Of a DNA stretch of 64,000 nt, positions 26,947-35,381 are shown piece by piece. Every line of letters starts with the position of its first letter. The first letter of the stretch is position 1. The stretch is from Brevibacillus laterosporus DSM 25 (GTDB lineage: Bacteria > Bacillota > Bacilli > Brevibacillales > Brevibacillaceae). Position numbers and translations under genes: made by a program. The DNA is taken from NCBI RefSeq assembly GCF_002706795.1, contig NZ_CP017705.1, forward strand, positions 4,067,501 through 4,131,500, read 5' to 3'. The notes beneath the pieces are model-generated. The model worked only from the letters and a program-made list of their open reading frames with translations, was not told where the DNA came from and ran no database searches.

Positions 26947-27460
26947 GATGTTCAACCTCCTGCAAATCAATTTTTAATTTTTGAAGTCCCCGATAGAGAC
27001 GCGACTTAACAGTACTTACGGGCACGTCCAATATTTCTGCTACGGACTCCAGCGTCATATCCTCAAAAAATCTTAAGATAATTACCGTCTTATATTTTAG
27101 ATCGAGTTTCGCTAGTGCTTGCCTCACATCGAAGATCTCATCGCGCTTGTTATCTGAATGGTACATAACATTTTCCAAAATACTCGTATCCATAAATATA
27201 ATCCTTCGTGTCTTTCGTAAAGAATTATGAGCACAATTAATCGCGATACGATACAACCATGATTTGAGAAATTCAGGATTTCTCAGGCTATCGATTGAAA
27301 CGATAGCCTTATATATCGTATCCTGGACGATATCCAGTGCTTCGTCACGATTTTTGACAAAACTGTAAGCAAGACGGTATAAATTTTCCTTGTTTTCTTC
27401 TATAAGTCTATAAAGATGTTCTCTCTCCTCAGTGGACTGAACTGGAGTATGCGCGCGCAT
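26927..27460 (-). CDS. ECF-type RNA polymerase sigma factor
   Basis: A 177-residue sigma-70 family protein: region 2 about 22-90 ('LYRLAYSFVKNRDEALDIVQ', 'WLYRIAINCAHNSLRK') and region 4 about 115-165 ('LRFFEDMTLESVAEILDVPV', 'STVKSRLYRGLQKLK'). It redirects RNA polymerase to a small regulon, probably envelope stress given its membrane anti-sigma partner. A TGAAAC/GGTC promoter upstream suggests autoregulation. AAAGGAG precedes the ATG. Confidence 0.92.
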   Translation of the reverse strand: MRAHTPVQSTEEREHLYRLIEENKENLYRLAYSFVKNRDEALDIVQDTIYKAIVSIDSLRNPEFLKSWLYRIAINCAHNSLRKTRRIIFMDTSILENVMYHSDNKRDEIFDVRQALAKLDLKYKTVIILRFFEDMTLESVAEILDVPVSTVKSRLYRGLQKLKIDLQEVEHLEQSIK

Positions 27461-27510
27461 TTAGTTCTCTCCTTTCAAACAAATGTTACAATCGTCTGTT
27501 TCCATTATTA

Positions 27511-27537
27511 GACCATCCAGTTGATCAGAAAGTTTCA
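27511..27537 (-). promoter_or_regulatory. ECF-type promoter of the sigma/anti-sigma operon
   Basis: On the minus strand TGAAAC (27537-27532) is followed after 17 bases by GGTC (27514-27511), matching the extracytoplasmic-function pattern TGAAAC-N16/17-CGTC apart from the first -10 base. It lies about 50 bases upstream of the sigma gene. Confidence 0.5.
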
Positions 27538-27717
27538 TTTTTTAAAAGGAGAGTGAATTCAGTTACCCAGATAAGAGGTCGACGGAAAAAACAGACTCCT
27601 AACCATCTCTTCCCAAAAGCCTGAAAAGGAGAAAGAAGAATTATAATTATTCTCATGTATGTAAAATCAAAATAATGAAGGCTATAGTATGTAACCAAAT
27701 GGTACTAAGTTGAACAT

Positions 27718-27766
27718 AAAACGTTCCCCCTTTAGCCCATGCAGGTAAAAGGGAGGAACGTTTTCA
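27718..27766 (-). terminator. Terminator downstream of the His/Gln-rich gene
   Basis: AAAACGTTCC plus a CCCTTT arm pairs with AAAGGG plus GGAACGTTTT, ending in T runs on both strands. It ends the minus-strand gene that stops at 27789. Confidence 0.75.
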
Positions 27767-27788
27767 AATTTGGATCAGGTCATTTGGT

Positions 27789-28136
27789 TTATGATTTACT
27801 TGCTTTCGCTAATTCCTCATCGCTAGGAACCTTACCATTAAAAGCTAGGGAAGCTTTTGAAACTTGATTGTTGTGAGCAACCTGGTTTTCCTGGTGATGT
27901 TGCTTGTTAATGGATTGGTCCATAAATTGTTGAGTATAAACGGGCATCGCGACTGAAGTTTGATTCATTTGCTGTGAAGATTGCATAATAAGCATGGCTT
28001 GTTTATCATGCAAATCTGCCTGTTGACGATGCATCAGAGCTTGCTGCTCGTGAGCCTGAGCTTGAGTTAGATGGGCCTGAGCTTGTTGCTTATGCATATT
28101 GATCTGTTGATTGTACTGTGAAGTAAGCATGTGCAT
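27789..28136 (-). CDS. Gln/His-rich heptad-repeat protein
   Basis: A 115-residue protein from ATG 28136 with a strong GGAAAGGAGG seven bases before. Residues about 15-50 consist of five successive seven-residue units, for example KQQAQAH, LTQAQAH, EQQALMH, RQQADLH, DKQAMLI, predicting a His-studded coiled coil. The rest is polar. I recognise no family. The composition resembles Bacillales spore-coat or crust proteins, and a second tiny polar protein is encoded just upstream in the same direction. Confidence 0.65.
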   Translation of the reverse strand: MHMLTSQYNQQINMHKQQAQAHLTQAQAHEQQALMHRQQADLHDKQAMLIMQSSQQMNQTSVAMPVYTQQFMDQSINKQHHQENQVAHNNQVSKASLAFNGKVPSDEELAKASKS

Positions 28137-28170
28137 GAGATAGCCTCCTTTCCACTGGATCACTTTAGCG

Positions 28171-28284
28171 CTATCGGGAAACAGGTTTTGCTTGCGATTC
28201 TTTACTCATGGTATTGGAAGAACGCGTTTGTGAAGGGTTATTTTTATCACTTTGTTGAGGTTTGACTCCGTTATGCTTGGACAT
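28171..28284 (-). CDS. Very small polar protein (37 aa)
   Basis: ATG 28284 with AAGGAAGTG 6-8 bases upstream; stop 35 bases before the heptad-repeat gene. The protein begins 'MSKHNGVKPQQSDKNNPSQ' and ends 'KESQAKPVSR': no hydrophobic residues to speak of, rich in Ser, Lys, Gln and Asn, as in minor small acid-soluble or other spore proteins. Family unknown. It probably forms one transcript with the next gene. Confidence 0.5.
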   Translation of the reverse strand: MSKHNGVKPQQSDKNNPSQTRSSNTMSKESQAKPVSR

Positions 28285-28401
28285 GATGACACTTCCTTTC
28301 TTGTTGGGGGCTGTTGAAAATGTCTTTCATAGCATCCCCATTTCTGCAAAACACATGGCGTAAATCAGTCAAAAAGGGATGAAAAACTTTTACCAATCCC
28401 A

Positions 28402-29274
28402 TCAGTGATCATAATGCTCTATCACCCAGTTTATAAAGGAGGCTAGGCGAAGATCGCTTTCTTTTTCAGCAGGGTAGGCGAGAAGGGTGGGACGAGTAAA
28501 CGTGCCATGGGAAATATCGATAGTGACTAATTTTCTTTGTAGCTTTTCTTGTTGAACGAAACGTGAAGGTAGCAGAGCAATCCCTAAATTTTGTAAAACC
28601 ATCTGCTTTACAGCGCTAAAACTATCTAGCTCCATTATGATAGTTGGGAAAACTCCATTTTCTGCTAAATAACGGTCAACTCGTTGACGATAGGGAGCGG
28701 TAGGATTGCCAAAAGCAATTAGAGATTGCTTATCCCACTCCGCCCAGCCAGGATAATTTGAAGCCCATGGATGATGAGGTGAGCAGACTAGCAAAATAGG
28801 ATCGTCAGGCAAATATGTAGTCTTAATGTGCGGATGATACAATTCATTACCCAAAAAAGCTAGATCAGCGGTACCAGCTAATAAAGAGTGAACCGATTCT
28901 TCAAATAAGGTAGAACGTAGATAACAGGTAAACGAAGGGTCCACTTGACGATATCCCCCTAGCAGACGAGGTAGCTGTGTGGAGACAAATGCCTTCCCGG
29001 CAACGATTCGTAGTGGACGTATCTGATGATTTTGCTGAATAAATTGCTGATATTGTTCCATCATGGAACTGGCAACAGGTAAAAAAGCTCGTCCTTCCTC
29101 CGTTAACGTTACCCCCGAGGTTGTACGGGTAAAGAGAGTCATCTCTAGCTCTTTTTCCAATTGCTTCAGCCGATGTGTTACGGTGGACTGCGCTAAAAAG
29201 TGGGCATGTGCCGTTTTATTTATGGAACCCATGCGGGCGATAGAAATAAAAATTTCTAAGCTTTGTAAGTCCAT
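28402..29274 (-). CDS. LysR-family transcriptional regulator
   Basis: A 290-residue protein: N-terminal winged helix-turn-helix 1-60 ('LEIFISIARMGSINKTAHA', 'STVTHRLKQLEKELEMTLF') and a periplasmic-binding-like effector domain about 90-288. LysR proteins usually control a divergent gene; the divergent small membrane-protein gene starts about 310 bases away, so the target is unclear. The effector is unknown. Upstream palindromic ATCGA/TCGAT elements (29314-29330) may be its autoregulatory site. Confidence 0.9.
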   Translation of the reverse strand: MDLQSLEIFISIARMGSINKTAHAHFLAQSTVTHRLKQLEKELEMTLFTRTTSGVTLTEEGRAFLPVASSMMEQYQQFIQQNHQIRPLRIVAGKAFVSTQLPRLLGGYRQVDPSFTCYLRSTLFEESVHSLLAGTADLAFLGNELYHPHIKTTYLPDDPILLVCSPHHPWASNYPGWAEWDKQSLIAFGNPTAPYRQRVDRYLAENGVFPTIIMELDSFSAVKQMVLQNLGIALLPSRFVQQEKLQRKLVTIDISHGTFTRPTLLAYPAEKESDLRLASFINWVIEHYDH

Positions 29275-29313
29275 AAAACCCTCCTATTTCAAAGATTAGT
29301 CTGTATGTAAAGA

Positions 29314-29331
29314 TATCGAACTTATCGATAG
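29314..29331. promoter_or_regulatory. Candidate LysR operator
   Basis: TATCGA and TATCGATA repeats separated by a few bases, about 40 bases upstream of the LysR start, form an A/T-rich dyad of the kind LysR proteins bind. Confidence 0.3.
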
Positions 29332-29587
29332 CTTATTATCGCAATTATATAACTAGCCTGATAAATAAAGAAGTAAGATATACGCCATTGTGGATTGCCA
29401 GAAAATAAAGATAGAAAAGTTCATCAAGTGGGAAAGTTGCTAATCTATAGAGTGATAGGAAACTTGTGAATTTACTTGTCACAATTGTTGATATGACTTG
29501 TTTCAATATTGGGTACATTATATAATTAATTTGCCATTGTTTGCTATCCTTGAACAGGTATATCATTTGCAAAGGGGTTGAACTGGG

Positions 29588-29758
29588 ATGCAATGGGTTA
29601 TGGACGTAACTATGTTTCTGATAACTCTGTTTATTTTGGCTGGGGTTTTTCGTTCCATTAAGGCGAAAAACAAGTTTGCCACAGCGTTTGGTCTGGTTTC
29701 ATTAGCAGTATTTGTGTACGCTGATTTCCTTATTCTTAAATTCGCAACAGGTGCGTAA
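29588..29758 (+). CDS. Small membrane protein, DUF2759 (YqgW)-like
   Basis: A 56-residue protein with two predicted membrane helices ('MFLITLFILAGVFRSIKAK' and 'FGLVSLAVFVYADFLILKF'). The 'GVFRSIKAKN' turn between helices is like the short YqgW/DUF2759 proteins of Bacillaceae; this is a by-eye resemblance. AAAGGGG lies about 12 bases upstream and a strong terminator follows, both supporting a real gene. No function known. Confidence 0.65.
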   Translation: MQWVMDVTMFLITLFILAGVFRSIKAKNKFATAFGLVSLAVFVYADFLILKFATGA

Positions 29759-29786
29759 TTGTAAAATGTAAGTGGTTTCATCATGA

Positions 29787-29820
29787 GAAGCTTTTGCTAT
29801 TGGCAAAGCTTCTTTTTTTT
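29787..29820 (+). terminator. Terminator of the small membrane-protein gene
   Basis: GAAGCTTT (29787-29794) pairs with AAAGCTTC (29805-29812), followed by eight T residues. Confidence 0.85.
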
Positions 29821-29929
29821 GTGGACTTTACTATGTTTATGAGTACGGAGCTAATTAGATAGACGTGCTCTTTTTGACGCATGATCAAGAAGGGGTTACG
29901 TCATACTAGAAATAGGAGGTGGAGTAGTA

Positions 29930-31102
29930 ATGAGATGGAATAAAGGTAAGTCCGATACTGTTCATATGAAGGGAATCCTGATGACAGATTCAAAAACCAA
30001 GTGGCTATGTCAACGATTAAAAGCAGGGCATATTGCCATGATTGATCATAGAAATCTGGATGTAACAGCGGCTGAAGACCTGATTGCATCTCAAGTAAAA
30101 GCAGTTATCAATCTCTCCCCTTTTTTGGCAGGCGATTTTTTGACAGAAGGAGCAGCCCTTCTTTTACAAGAGAACATAGTACTATATGAAATCGAAAATG
30201 CAGGAACGATTGTAAGCGATATACAAGATTTTTTAGATGGAAAGCAAGTAGAAATTATCAATAATTGCTTACATGCTGTTCCGTCTAAAAAACAAATCAA
30301 GATTCCGCTACGTCCTTTTCTTATGTCAGATTACGAGACGAGAGCCCAGCAAGCTATTAGTCACGAGCCGGAATATTACATACAATTTCTAACGAACACG
30401 TTATCCTTTATCGAACAAGAAAAAAACCTCTTTACAACTAGACTTCCACTTGTTCCCATTCGTGCATCGTTTAGGAATCGCTTTGTTGTACTTGTTAATC
30501 GCGGTCCTTCTGCACGAGATGATCTTCACTCATTGTCCGCTTTTATAAAGAAATATCGACCGATTTTACTTGCGGTAGATGGGGGAGCAGATGTCATCCT
30601 GCGCTGTGGATGGGTTCCTGATGTTATTATAGGTGATTTAGATAGCATATCGGATCGTGCCCTTTATTCTGGAGCAGAGATTATCTTGCACGCTTATAAA
30701 AATGGAATAGCACCTGGGCGAAGCCGCTTGGATAGGCTGGGTGTATCGTATCAACTGTTACCCGCTCCTGGCACGAGTGAGGATGTAGCTATGCTAGTAG
30801 CCTATCAAGGTCAAGCTACTCGAATTATTACAGTCGGTAGTCATACCAACATGCAAGATTTCTTGGAAAAAGGAAGAAAAGGGATGGCTAGTACCTTTCT
30901 TATTCGTACTCGCATTGGACATAAGCTTATTGATGCAAAAGGAATCCATTACTTGATACAGCAAAAAGAAATGTTCAGACCTTCTGTAGGTACTGTTGTT
31001 GCAAGTTCATTGTGCTTGATATTACTGCTTTTATTCATGCATCCAACCATTCGTACAGTTGGCTATATGCTCTGGACGCATGTTAGTAGGGGAATGGTAT
31101 GA
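29930..31102 (+). CDS. steA: SteA-like putative cytokinetic-ring protein
   Basis: A 390-residue protein. The middle (about 195-330) resembles thiamin pyrophosphokinase ('LLAVDGGADVILRCGWVPD', 'VIIGDLDSIS'), and the C terminus has one membrane helix ('VGTVVASSLCLILLLLF') and a short tail, the SteA layout (COG4825). In corynebacteria SteA localises to the division ring and affects cell separation; in Firmicutes its role is not established. AGGAGGTGGAG precedes the ATG. The last 4 bases overlap the glycosyltransferase gene, implying translational coupling. Confidence 0.8.
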   Translation: MRWNKGKSDTVHMKGILMTDSKTKWLCQRLKAGHIAMIDHRNLDVTAAEDLIASQVKAVINLSPFLAGDFLTEGAALLLQENIVLYEIENAGTIVSDIQDFLDGKQVEIINNCLHAVPSKKQIKIPLRPFLMSDYETRAQQAISHEPEYYIQFLTNTLSFIEQEKNLFTTRLPLVPIRASFRNRFVVLVNRGPSARDDLHSLSAFIKKYRPILLAVDGGADVILRCGWVPDVIIGDLDSISDRALYSGAEIILHAYKNGIAPGRSRLDRLGVSYQLLPAPGTSEDVAMLVAYQGQATRIITVGSHTNMQDFLEKGRKGMASTFLIRTRIGHKLIDAKGIHYLIQQKEMFRPSVGTVVASSLCLILLLLFMHPTIRTVGYMLWTHVSRGMV

Positions 31103-31779
31103 GAGTTAGCGCGATTATTCCAGCCTTTAATGAGCAGGATTGGATTGAAGAAACGGTTTCTACATTGAGAGAATTATCGTTCATCCAAGAATTGATTGTA
31201 GTAGATGATGGGAGTATCGATTGTACGGCTACCATCGCTAGGCCGTGGGTTGATCAGCTGATTACGCTGCCTAAGAATGTTGGCAAAGGAGTTGCTCTAC
31301 AAGCGGGCTTGAAGGAAGCTACAGGTGATATTATTTTGTTTTTAGATGCTGATTTACAGAAGAGCGCACGTGAAGTGGACAAGTTACTGACTCCTGTCGT
31401 CAGGGAAGAATGTGATATGACGATAGCCATATTACCAAAAGCTCCACGCAAGGCTGGTTTTGGACTAACTAGAAAGCTAGCTTATCAAGGAATAGCACAG
31501 ATGACCCAGCAGAAGCTACAAGCTCCTTTATCCGGGCAAAGAGCCTTTAGACGCGATTTGTTTTCCTGTGTTCGTTTCATGGATTGTGGGTTTGGTATTG
31601 AGGTAGCAATGACAATTGATATTTTGCGGGCTGGATATCGAATCAAAGAGGTTCCGGTGAAATTTACACATCGCTATACATCTAACAATCTCCATGGATT
31701 TTTGCATAGGGGAAAAGAGTTTTGGCATGTTTATCAAACTCTACAACGCAAACGGCAAGAGGTGAAAAAAGATGAATAA
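31099..31779 (+). CDS. Family 2 glycosyltransferase
   Basis: A 226-residue GT-A fold enzyme: 'AIIPAFNEQDWIEETV', 'VVDDGSIDCT' and the metal-binding 'LFLDADLQKS'. It lacks membrane helices, like dolichol-phosphate-mannose-synthase-type enzymes that transfer sugar to a lipid phosphate. It overlaps steA by 4 and the next gene by 8 bases, so the three are one translation-coupled unit. Donor and acceptor are unknown. Confidence 0.88.
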   Translation: MRVSAIIPAFNEQDWIEETVSTLRELSFIQELIVVDDGSIDCTATIARPWVDQLITLPKNVGKGVALQAGLKEATGDIILFLDADLQKSAREVDKLLTPVVREECDMTIAILPKAPRKAGFGLTRKLAYQGIAQMTQQKLQAPLSGQRAFRRDLFSCVRFMDCGFGIEVAMTIDILRAGYRIKEVPVKFTHRYTSNNLHGFLHRGKEFWHVYQTLQRKRQEVKKDE

Positions 31780-32707
31780 TAGCTCCATTCTATTACTATC
31801 CTGTATTGCGATCATCCTACCTCTGATTTTACACGATGTATTTTTTCTTCGAGGGATTAAAATACTGAAGAGACATGAGATTGTCAGGTTGAATTATCAA
31901 GAGGAATTGATACCAACAGGCTGCGGATGGTTCTTATTTTTTTATATTACCAGTACCTATTTGTTGCTATTGCTCTTATGGATCTTTCAGGCTTCTGTAG
32001 TAATACCTTGGAAATTTGGAGTGTTTTTTCTATGCGGTTCTTTTGCAATCGCTGCGCTGGGCTGGCAGGATGACTGCGCTCACGATAAGCATATCAAAGG
32101 ATTCCGCGGACATGTAGGTACTCTACTGACTGAACGAAGAATGACCAGTGGCTTTTTAAAAGCTTGGGCAGGGGGCAATATTTCTCTCATTATTTGTCTG
32201 GCTTTGTATGATACCGTGCTGGAGGTTCTGTTTCATACCATTCTGCTTGCATTGTCGATCAATCTGATAAACCTATTTGATTTACGACCAGGAAGAGCAA
32301 GTAAGGTTTTTTTGAGCTTATTCATTCTTGTATTAGCATCGACGCCTTTCTTTAGCGTCCCCGTTTCATGGATCATGATTTATCCAATCATATGTGCCAC
32401 CCTTCTTTTATTTTATCATGATGCAAAACGAATGGTCATGCTAGGAGATACAGGCTCCAACTATCTCGGATTTATTTTAGGGTACACGTTAGTCTGTACG
32501 ACTCCTTTCAACATCAAAATTGTTTTTTTCTTGTTGTTTTTGATTTTGCATATATTGGCAGAACGTTATTCATTTACGACCTTTATTAGCAATCGACCAC
32601 TTTTACACAGGTTAGATTTGTTGGGTGGAAAAAAAGCCCCGCCTATACGTAGCGAAGCTTCTTACTCATCATCTTCTTCGGGATCTCGTTTCATGAAGCG
32701 CGGTTGA
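31772..32707 (+). CDS. Polyprenyl-phosphate sugar-phosphate transferase-like protein (MraY/WecA family)
   Basis: A 311-residue polytopic protein with eight or nine membrane helices. Family motifs: 'GWQDDCAHDKHIKGFRGH' (Asp-Asp), 'NLINLFDLRPGRA' and 'MLGDTGSNYLGF'. Such enzymes attach a sugar-1-phosphate to undecaprenyl phosphate, the first step of a wall polymer or surface glycan. With SteA and GT2 it suggests an envelope glycan function tied to division. The last 46 bases overlap, antisense, the 3' end of yqzF. Confidence 0.82.
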   Translation: MNNSSILLLSCIAIILPLILHDVFFLRGIKILKRHEIVRLNYQEELIPTGCGWFLFFYITSTYLLLLLLWIFQASVVIPWKFGVFFLCGSFAIAALGWQDDCAHDKHIKGFRGHVGTLLTERRMTSGFLKAWAGGNISLIICLALYDTVLEVLFHTILLALSINLINLFDLRPGRASKVFLSLFILVLASTPFFSVPVSWIMIYPIICATLLLFYHDAKRMVMLGDTGSNYLGFILGYTLVCTTPFNIKIVFFLLFLILHILAERYSFTTFISNRPLLHRLDLLGGKKAPPIRSEASYSSSSSGSRFMKRG

Positions 32708-32937
32708 ACGCGATTACGTTTACGGTCATGATGCAAAATAAAGCCACCAATAAATGCAATAGGCACAACAAATAAAATGGCTCCAAATGTAAAGTGTCCC
32801 CACAAAAATTGATTGATATCAGGATTAAAGTATTGGTATAAAGTATCGCGCATCATTTTAAAGCCCCATCCTGCGATGACAGCAGGAATAACCATGATGA
32901 GCAACGCAACGATTCTTTGACCGAGCAACCAAGCCAC
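32662..32937 (-). CDS. yqzF: DUF2627 family membrane protein YqzF
   Basis: A 91-residue protein with two membrane helices: 'VALLIMVIPAVIAGWGFKMM' and 'FGAILFVVPIAFIGGFILH', ending 'HHDRKRNRVQPRFMKRD', the hallmark of DUF2627. GTG 32937 follows AAAAAGGAT. In Bacillus subtilis yqzF is also the divergent neighbour of bkdR, and this arrangement is kept here. Function unknown. Confidence 0.85.
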   Translation of the reverse strand: MAWLLGQRIVALLIMVIPAVIAGWGFKMMRDTLYQYFNPDINQFLWGHFTFGAILFVVPIAFIGGFILHHDRKRNRVQPRFMKRDPEEDDE

Positions 32938-33071
32938 ATCCTTTTTGTAAAGGTTTGTTTATCTCCATCATAAAACATCTGGTGGTGCTTGTCTAACCTA
33001 CAAAATACGATAAAATGTAAGTGGAAGATTCAGCCATAGCAGCAGTCCTCAATGAAAGGGGTGGGTTTTAC

Positions 33072-35153
33072 ATGCATAAAGTTATTGTGGTGGGGGCTGG
33101 AAAAGGCGGTACACTACTAATCCACTTATTGTTGCAGATGGAGGGTGTAGAGCTCATTGCTGTGATCGACCACAATGCTGACGCCCCAGGTATACAAGTG
33201 GCCAACTCTCTAGGGATACAGGTAGGGACGGATTATATTCCTTATTTGGCTCGCGATGTGGACTTGATTTTGGAAGCAACTGGCGATCCTCATGCCTATG
33301 ATGACATTTTAAAGAGAAAGCGCGCTGAAACTGTTTTAATACCTGGTAATTTTACGAGTATTATCATGAAATTAATTCGTGAGCGCGAAAAGCTCATTCA
33401 GACACTTCGTCAGAAGCAACGAGAGTATGATACCATGCTAAACTCCACACACGACGCAATTATTGCTGTCAACGAAGAGGGGCAGGTAACGATTTTTAAT
33501 CGAGCTAGTGAAAAACTGATGGGACTGTCTAAGAATGAAGTGATTGGTACACGTGCGGAACAGACTATTCCCAATACACGTTTGCACTATGTACTAAAAT
33601 CTGGTCAGCCTGAGATTAATCAGGAGCAGGCCTTAACGAATGACACTCGTATTATTACCAATCGGGTACCTGTACGAAATGATGCTGGGGAAGTGGTCGG
33701 GGCTGTCTCTGTCTTCCGAGATATTACTGAGATTATATCTTTACTTGAAGAAGTAACTGATTTAAAAGAATTACAAAGCTTATTGCAAGGAATTTTGCAT
33801 TCATCTGATGAGGCTATTTCTGTTGTTGATGGTGATGGGATCGGACTGTTAATTAATCCAGCCTATACACGCATTACGGGCATGACTCCCGATGATGTGA
33901 TAGGTAAACCAGCCACTGTGGATATTTCTGAAGGTGAGAGTATGCATATGCAAGTACTGCGTACCAAAAAACCAGTTCGCGGTGTTCGTATGAAGTTAGG
34001 ACCAATGCGTAAAGATGTGGTGGTAAACGTAGCCCCCGTGCTGGTAAATGGAGAATTGCGTGGTAGTGTAGGCGTTATTCATGATATATCTGAATTTAAG
34101 ACCTTATCTGAAGAGTTAGAGACAGCTAAACGACTTATCCGTACTCTGGAAGCAAAGTATACCTTCGACGATATTATCGGAGATAGTGAACCGATGAAAG
34201 GGGCTATCGAACAGGCTAAGTTAGCTGCCATGACTCCGGCTACTGTCATTTTGCGTGGTGAATCAGGGACTGGTAAAGAGTTGTTTGCCCATGCGATTCA
34301 CAACGGAAGCTCACGTAAGTACAATCAATTCATTCGAGTTAATTGTGCATCCTTATCAGAGACCTTGTTAGAAAGTGAACTGTTTGGTTATGAAGAGGGA
34401 GCCTTCACTGGTGCTAAACGTGGAGGTAAACGCGGCCTATTTGAAGAAGCAAGTGGCGGCACCATTTTTTTAGATGAAATTGGTGAGCTATCTATGGGCA
34501 TGCAAGCTAAACTTTTACGTGTATTACAGGAAAAAGAGATTATCCGAGTTGGTGGTACGAAAGCGATTCCAATCGACGTTCGCATTATTGCAGCTACCCA
34601 TGTACATATGGAAACAGCCATTCAGGCAGGCAAATTCCGAGAAGATCTGTATTACCGCTTACATGTGTTGCCGATTTATATCCCCCTCTTGCGTCAACGA
34701 CAAGAGGATTTGGAATCGCTTGCTAATTTTTTATTACAAAAATTTAATCTCGAATATGGGCGTCACGTTCAGCAGATCAACAATTCTACATTGGATGTCC
34801 TAAAAAGGTACCGTTGGCCAGGGAACGTTCGTGAACTCGAAAATATTTTGGGACGGGCTATTATTCACATGAAGTTTACAGAGATAGAGATCATGCCACA
34901 TCATTTACCACCTTTGGAACGAACGCATGTTTCTCAAACAGAAGCAGCGCATCAAAAGCCAGCTAGTAGGGAAACTAGAACCTTAAAGCAGGCTGTCGAA
35001 GAAGCGGAAAAACAGTGTATTTTACAAGAACTACATAAGGCAAAAGGCAATAGAACGGAAGCAGCTAAGCAATTAGGAGTATCCTTACGCAATCTATATT
35101 ATAAAATGGAGAAACTAGGCATTTTGGAAACGAATCCACAAGATGGTTTGTGA
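33072..35153 (+). CDS. bkdR: Sigma-54-dependent activator of branched-chain keto acid genes
   Basis: A 693-residue enhancer-binding protein. In order: an N-terminal nucleotide-binding-like domain ('[18 protein letters not shown]', about 1-100), two PAS domains (about 125-235 and 250-350), an AAA+ domain (about 380-620) with Walker A 'GESGTGKE', the sigma-54-contacting loop 'GAFTGA' and '[12 protein letters not shown]', and a Fis-type helix-turn-helix at the C-terminal end ('[19 protein letters not shown]'). It remodels sigma-54 polymerase at the -24/-12 promoter found downstream. ATG 33072 has AAAGGGGTGGG upstream; the frame extends to 33021 without one. Confidence 0.93.
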   Translation: MHKVIVVGAGKGGTLLIHLLLQMEGVELIAVIDHNADAPGIQVANSLGIQVGTDYIPYLARDVDLILEATGDPHAYDDILKRKRAETVLIPGNFTSIIMKLIREREKLIQTLRQKQREYDTMLNSTHDAIIAVNEEGQVTIFNRASEKLMGLSKNEVIGTRAEQTIPNTRLHYVLKSGQPEINQEQALTNDTRIITNRVPVRNDAGEVVGAVSVFRDITEIISLLEEVTDLKELQSLLQGILHSSDEAISVVDGDGIGLLINPAYTRITGMTPDDVIGKPATVDISEGESMHMQVLRTKKPVRGVRMKLGPMRKDVVVNVAPVLVNGELRGSVGVIHDISEFKTLSEELETAKRLIRTLEAKYTFDDIIGDSEPMKGAIEQAKLAAMTPATVILRGESGTGKELFAHAIHNGSSRKYNQFIRVNCASLSETLLESELFGYEEGAFTGAKRGGKRGLFEEASGGTIFLDEIGELSMGMQAKLLRVLQEKEIIRVGGTKAIPIDVRIIAATHVHMETAIQAGKFREDLYYRLHVLPIYIPLLRQRQEDLESLANFLLQKFNLEYGRHVQQINNSTLDVLKRYRWPGNVRELENILGRAIIHMKFTEIEIMPHHLPPLERTHVSQTEAAHQKPASRETRTLKQAVEEAEKQCILQELHKAKGNRTEAAKQLGVSLRNLYYKMEKLGILETNPQDGL

Positions 35154-35158
35154 ATATC

Positions 35159-35198
35159 TGCAAAATTTTGCGTGCAAAGGATTGCAAAGTTGTGCAAA
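35159..35198. promoter_or_regulatory. Phased TGCAAA array, likely BkdR upstream activator site
   Basis: TGCAAA begins at 35159, 35173, 35183 and 35193; the last three are spaced exactly 10 bases apart, one helical turn, and the first is part of the palindrome TGCAAAATTTTGC. The array lies 74-113 bases before the -24 element, the usual enhancer distance. Confidence 0.6.
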
Positions 35199-35271
35199 AT
35201 ATTTCATCATAGATAAAGTGAAACGTGATGTTCACATCCTCTCCATCGATTGTTCACAAATATCTTATGGG

Positions 35272-35288
35272 TTGGCATGCTTATTGCT
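35272..35288 (+). promoter_or_regulatory. Sigma-54 (-24/-12) promoter of the bkd operon
   Basis: TTGGCAT (35272-35278), five bases, TTGCT (35284-35288) is an almost perfect match to TTGGCAC-N5-TTGCW with the correct GG-to-GC spacing. The leucine dehydrogenase gene begins 93 bases downstream. Confidence 0.88.
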
Positions 35289-35381
35289 TTGATAAATAGG
35301 TAGGTTGTGTAAGCGAATTCATAGAAGGAAAATTAAACCCCAAAAATCCGTTTTGGAATAGAAACAGCAGGAGGGCTACTC

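Noticed and set aside
29345-29784. Minus-strand ORFs of 73-82 residues
   Set aside because: They are antisense to, or adjacent shadows of, the small DUF2759-like gene and lack ribosome sites.
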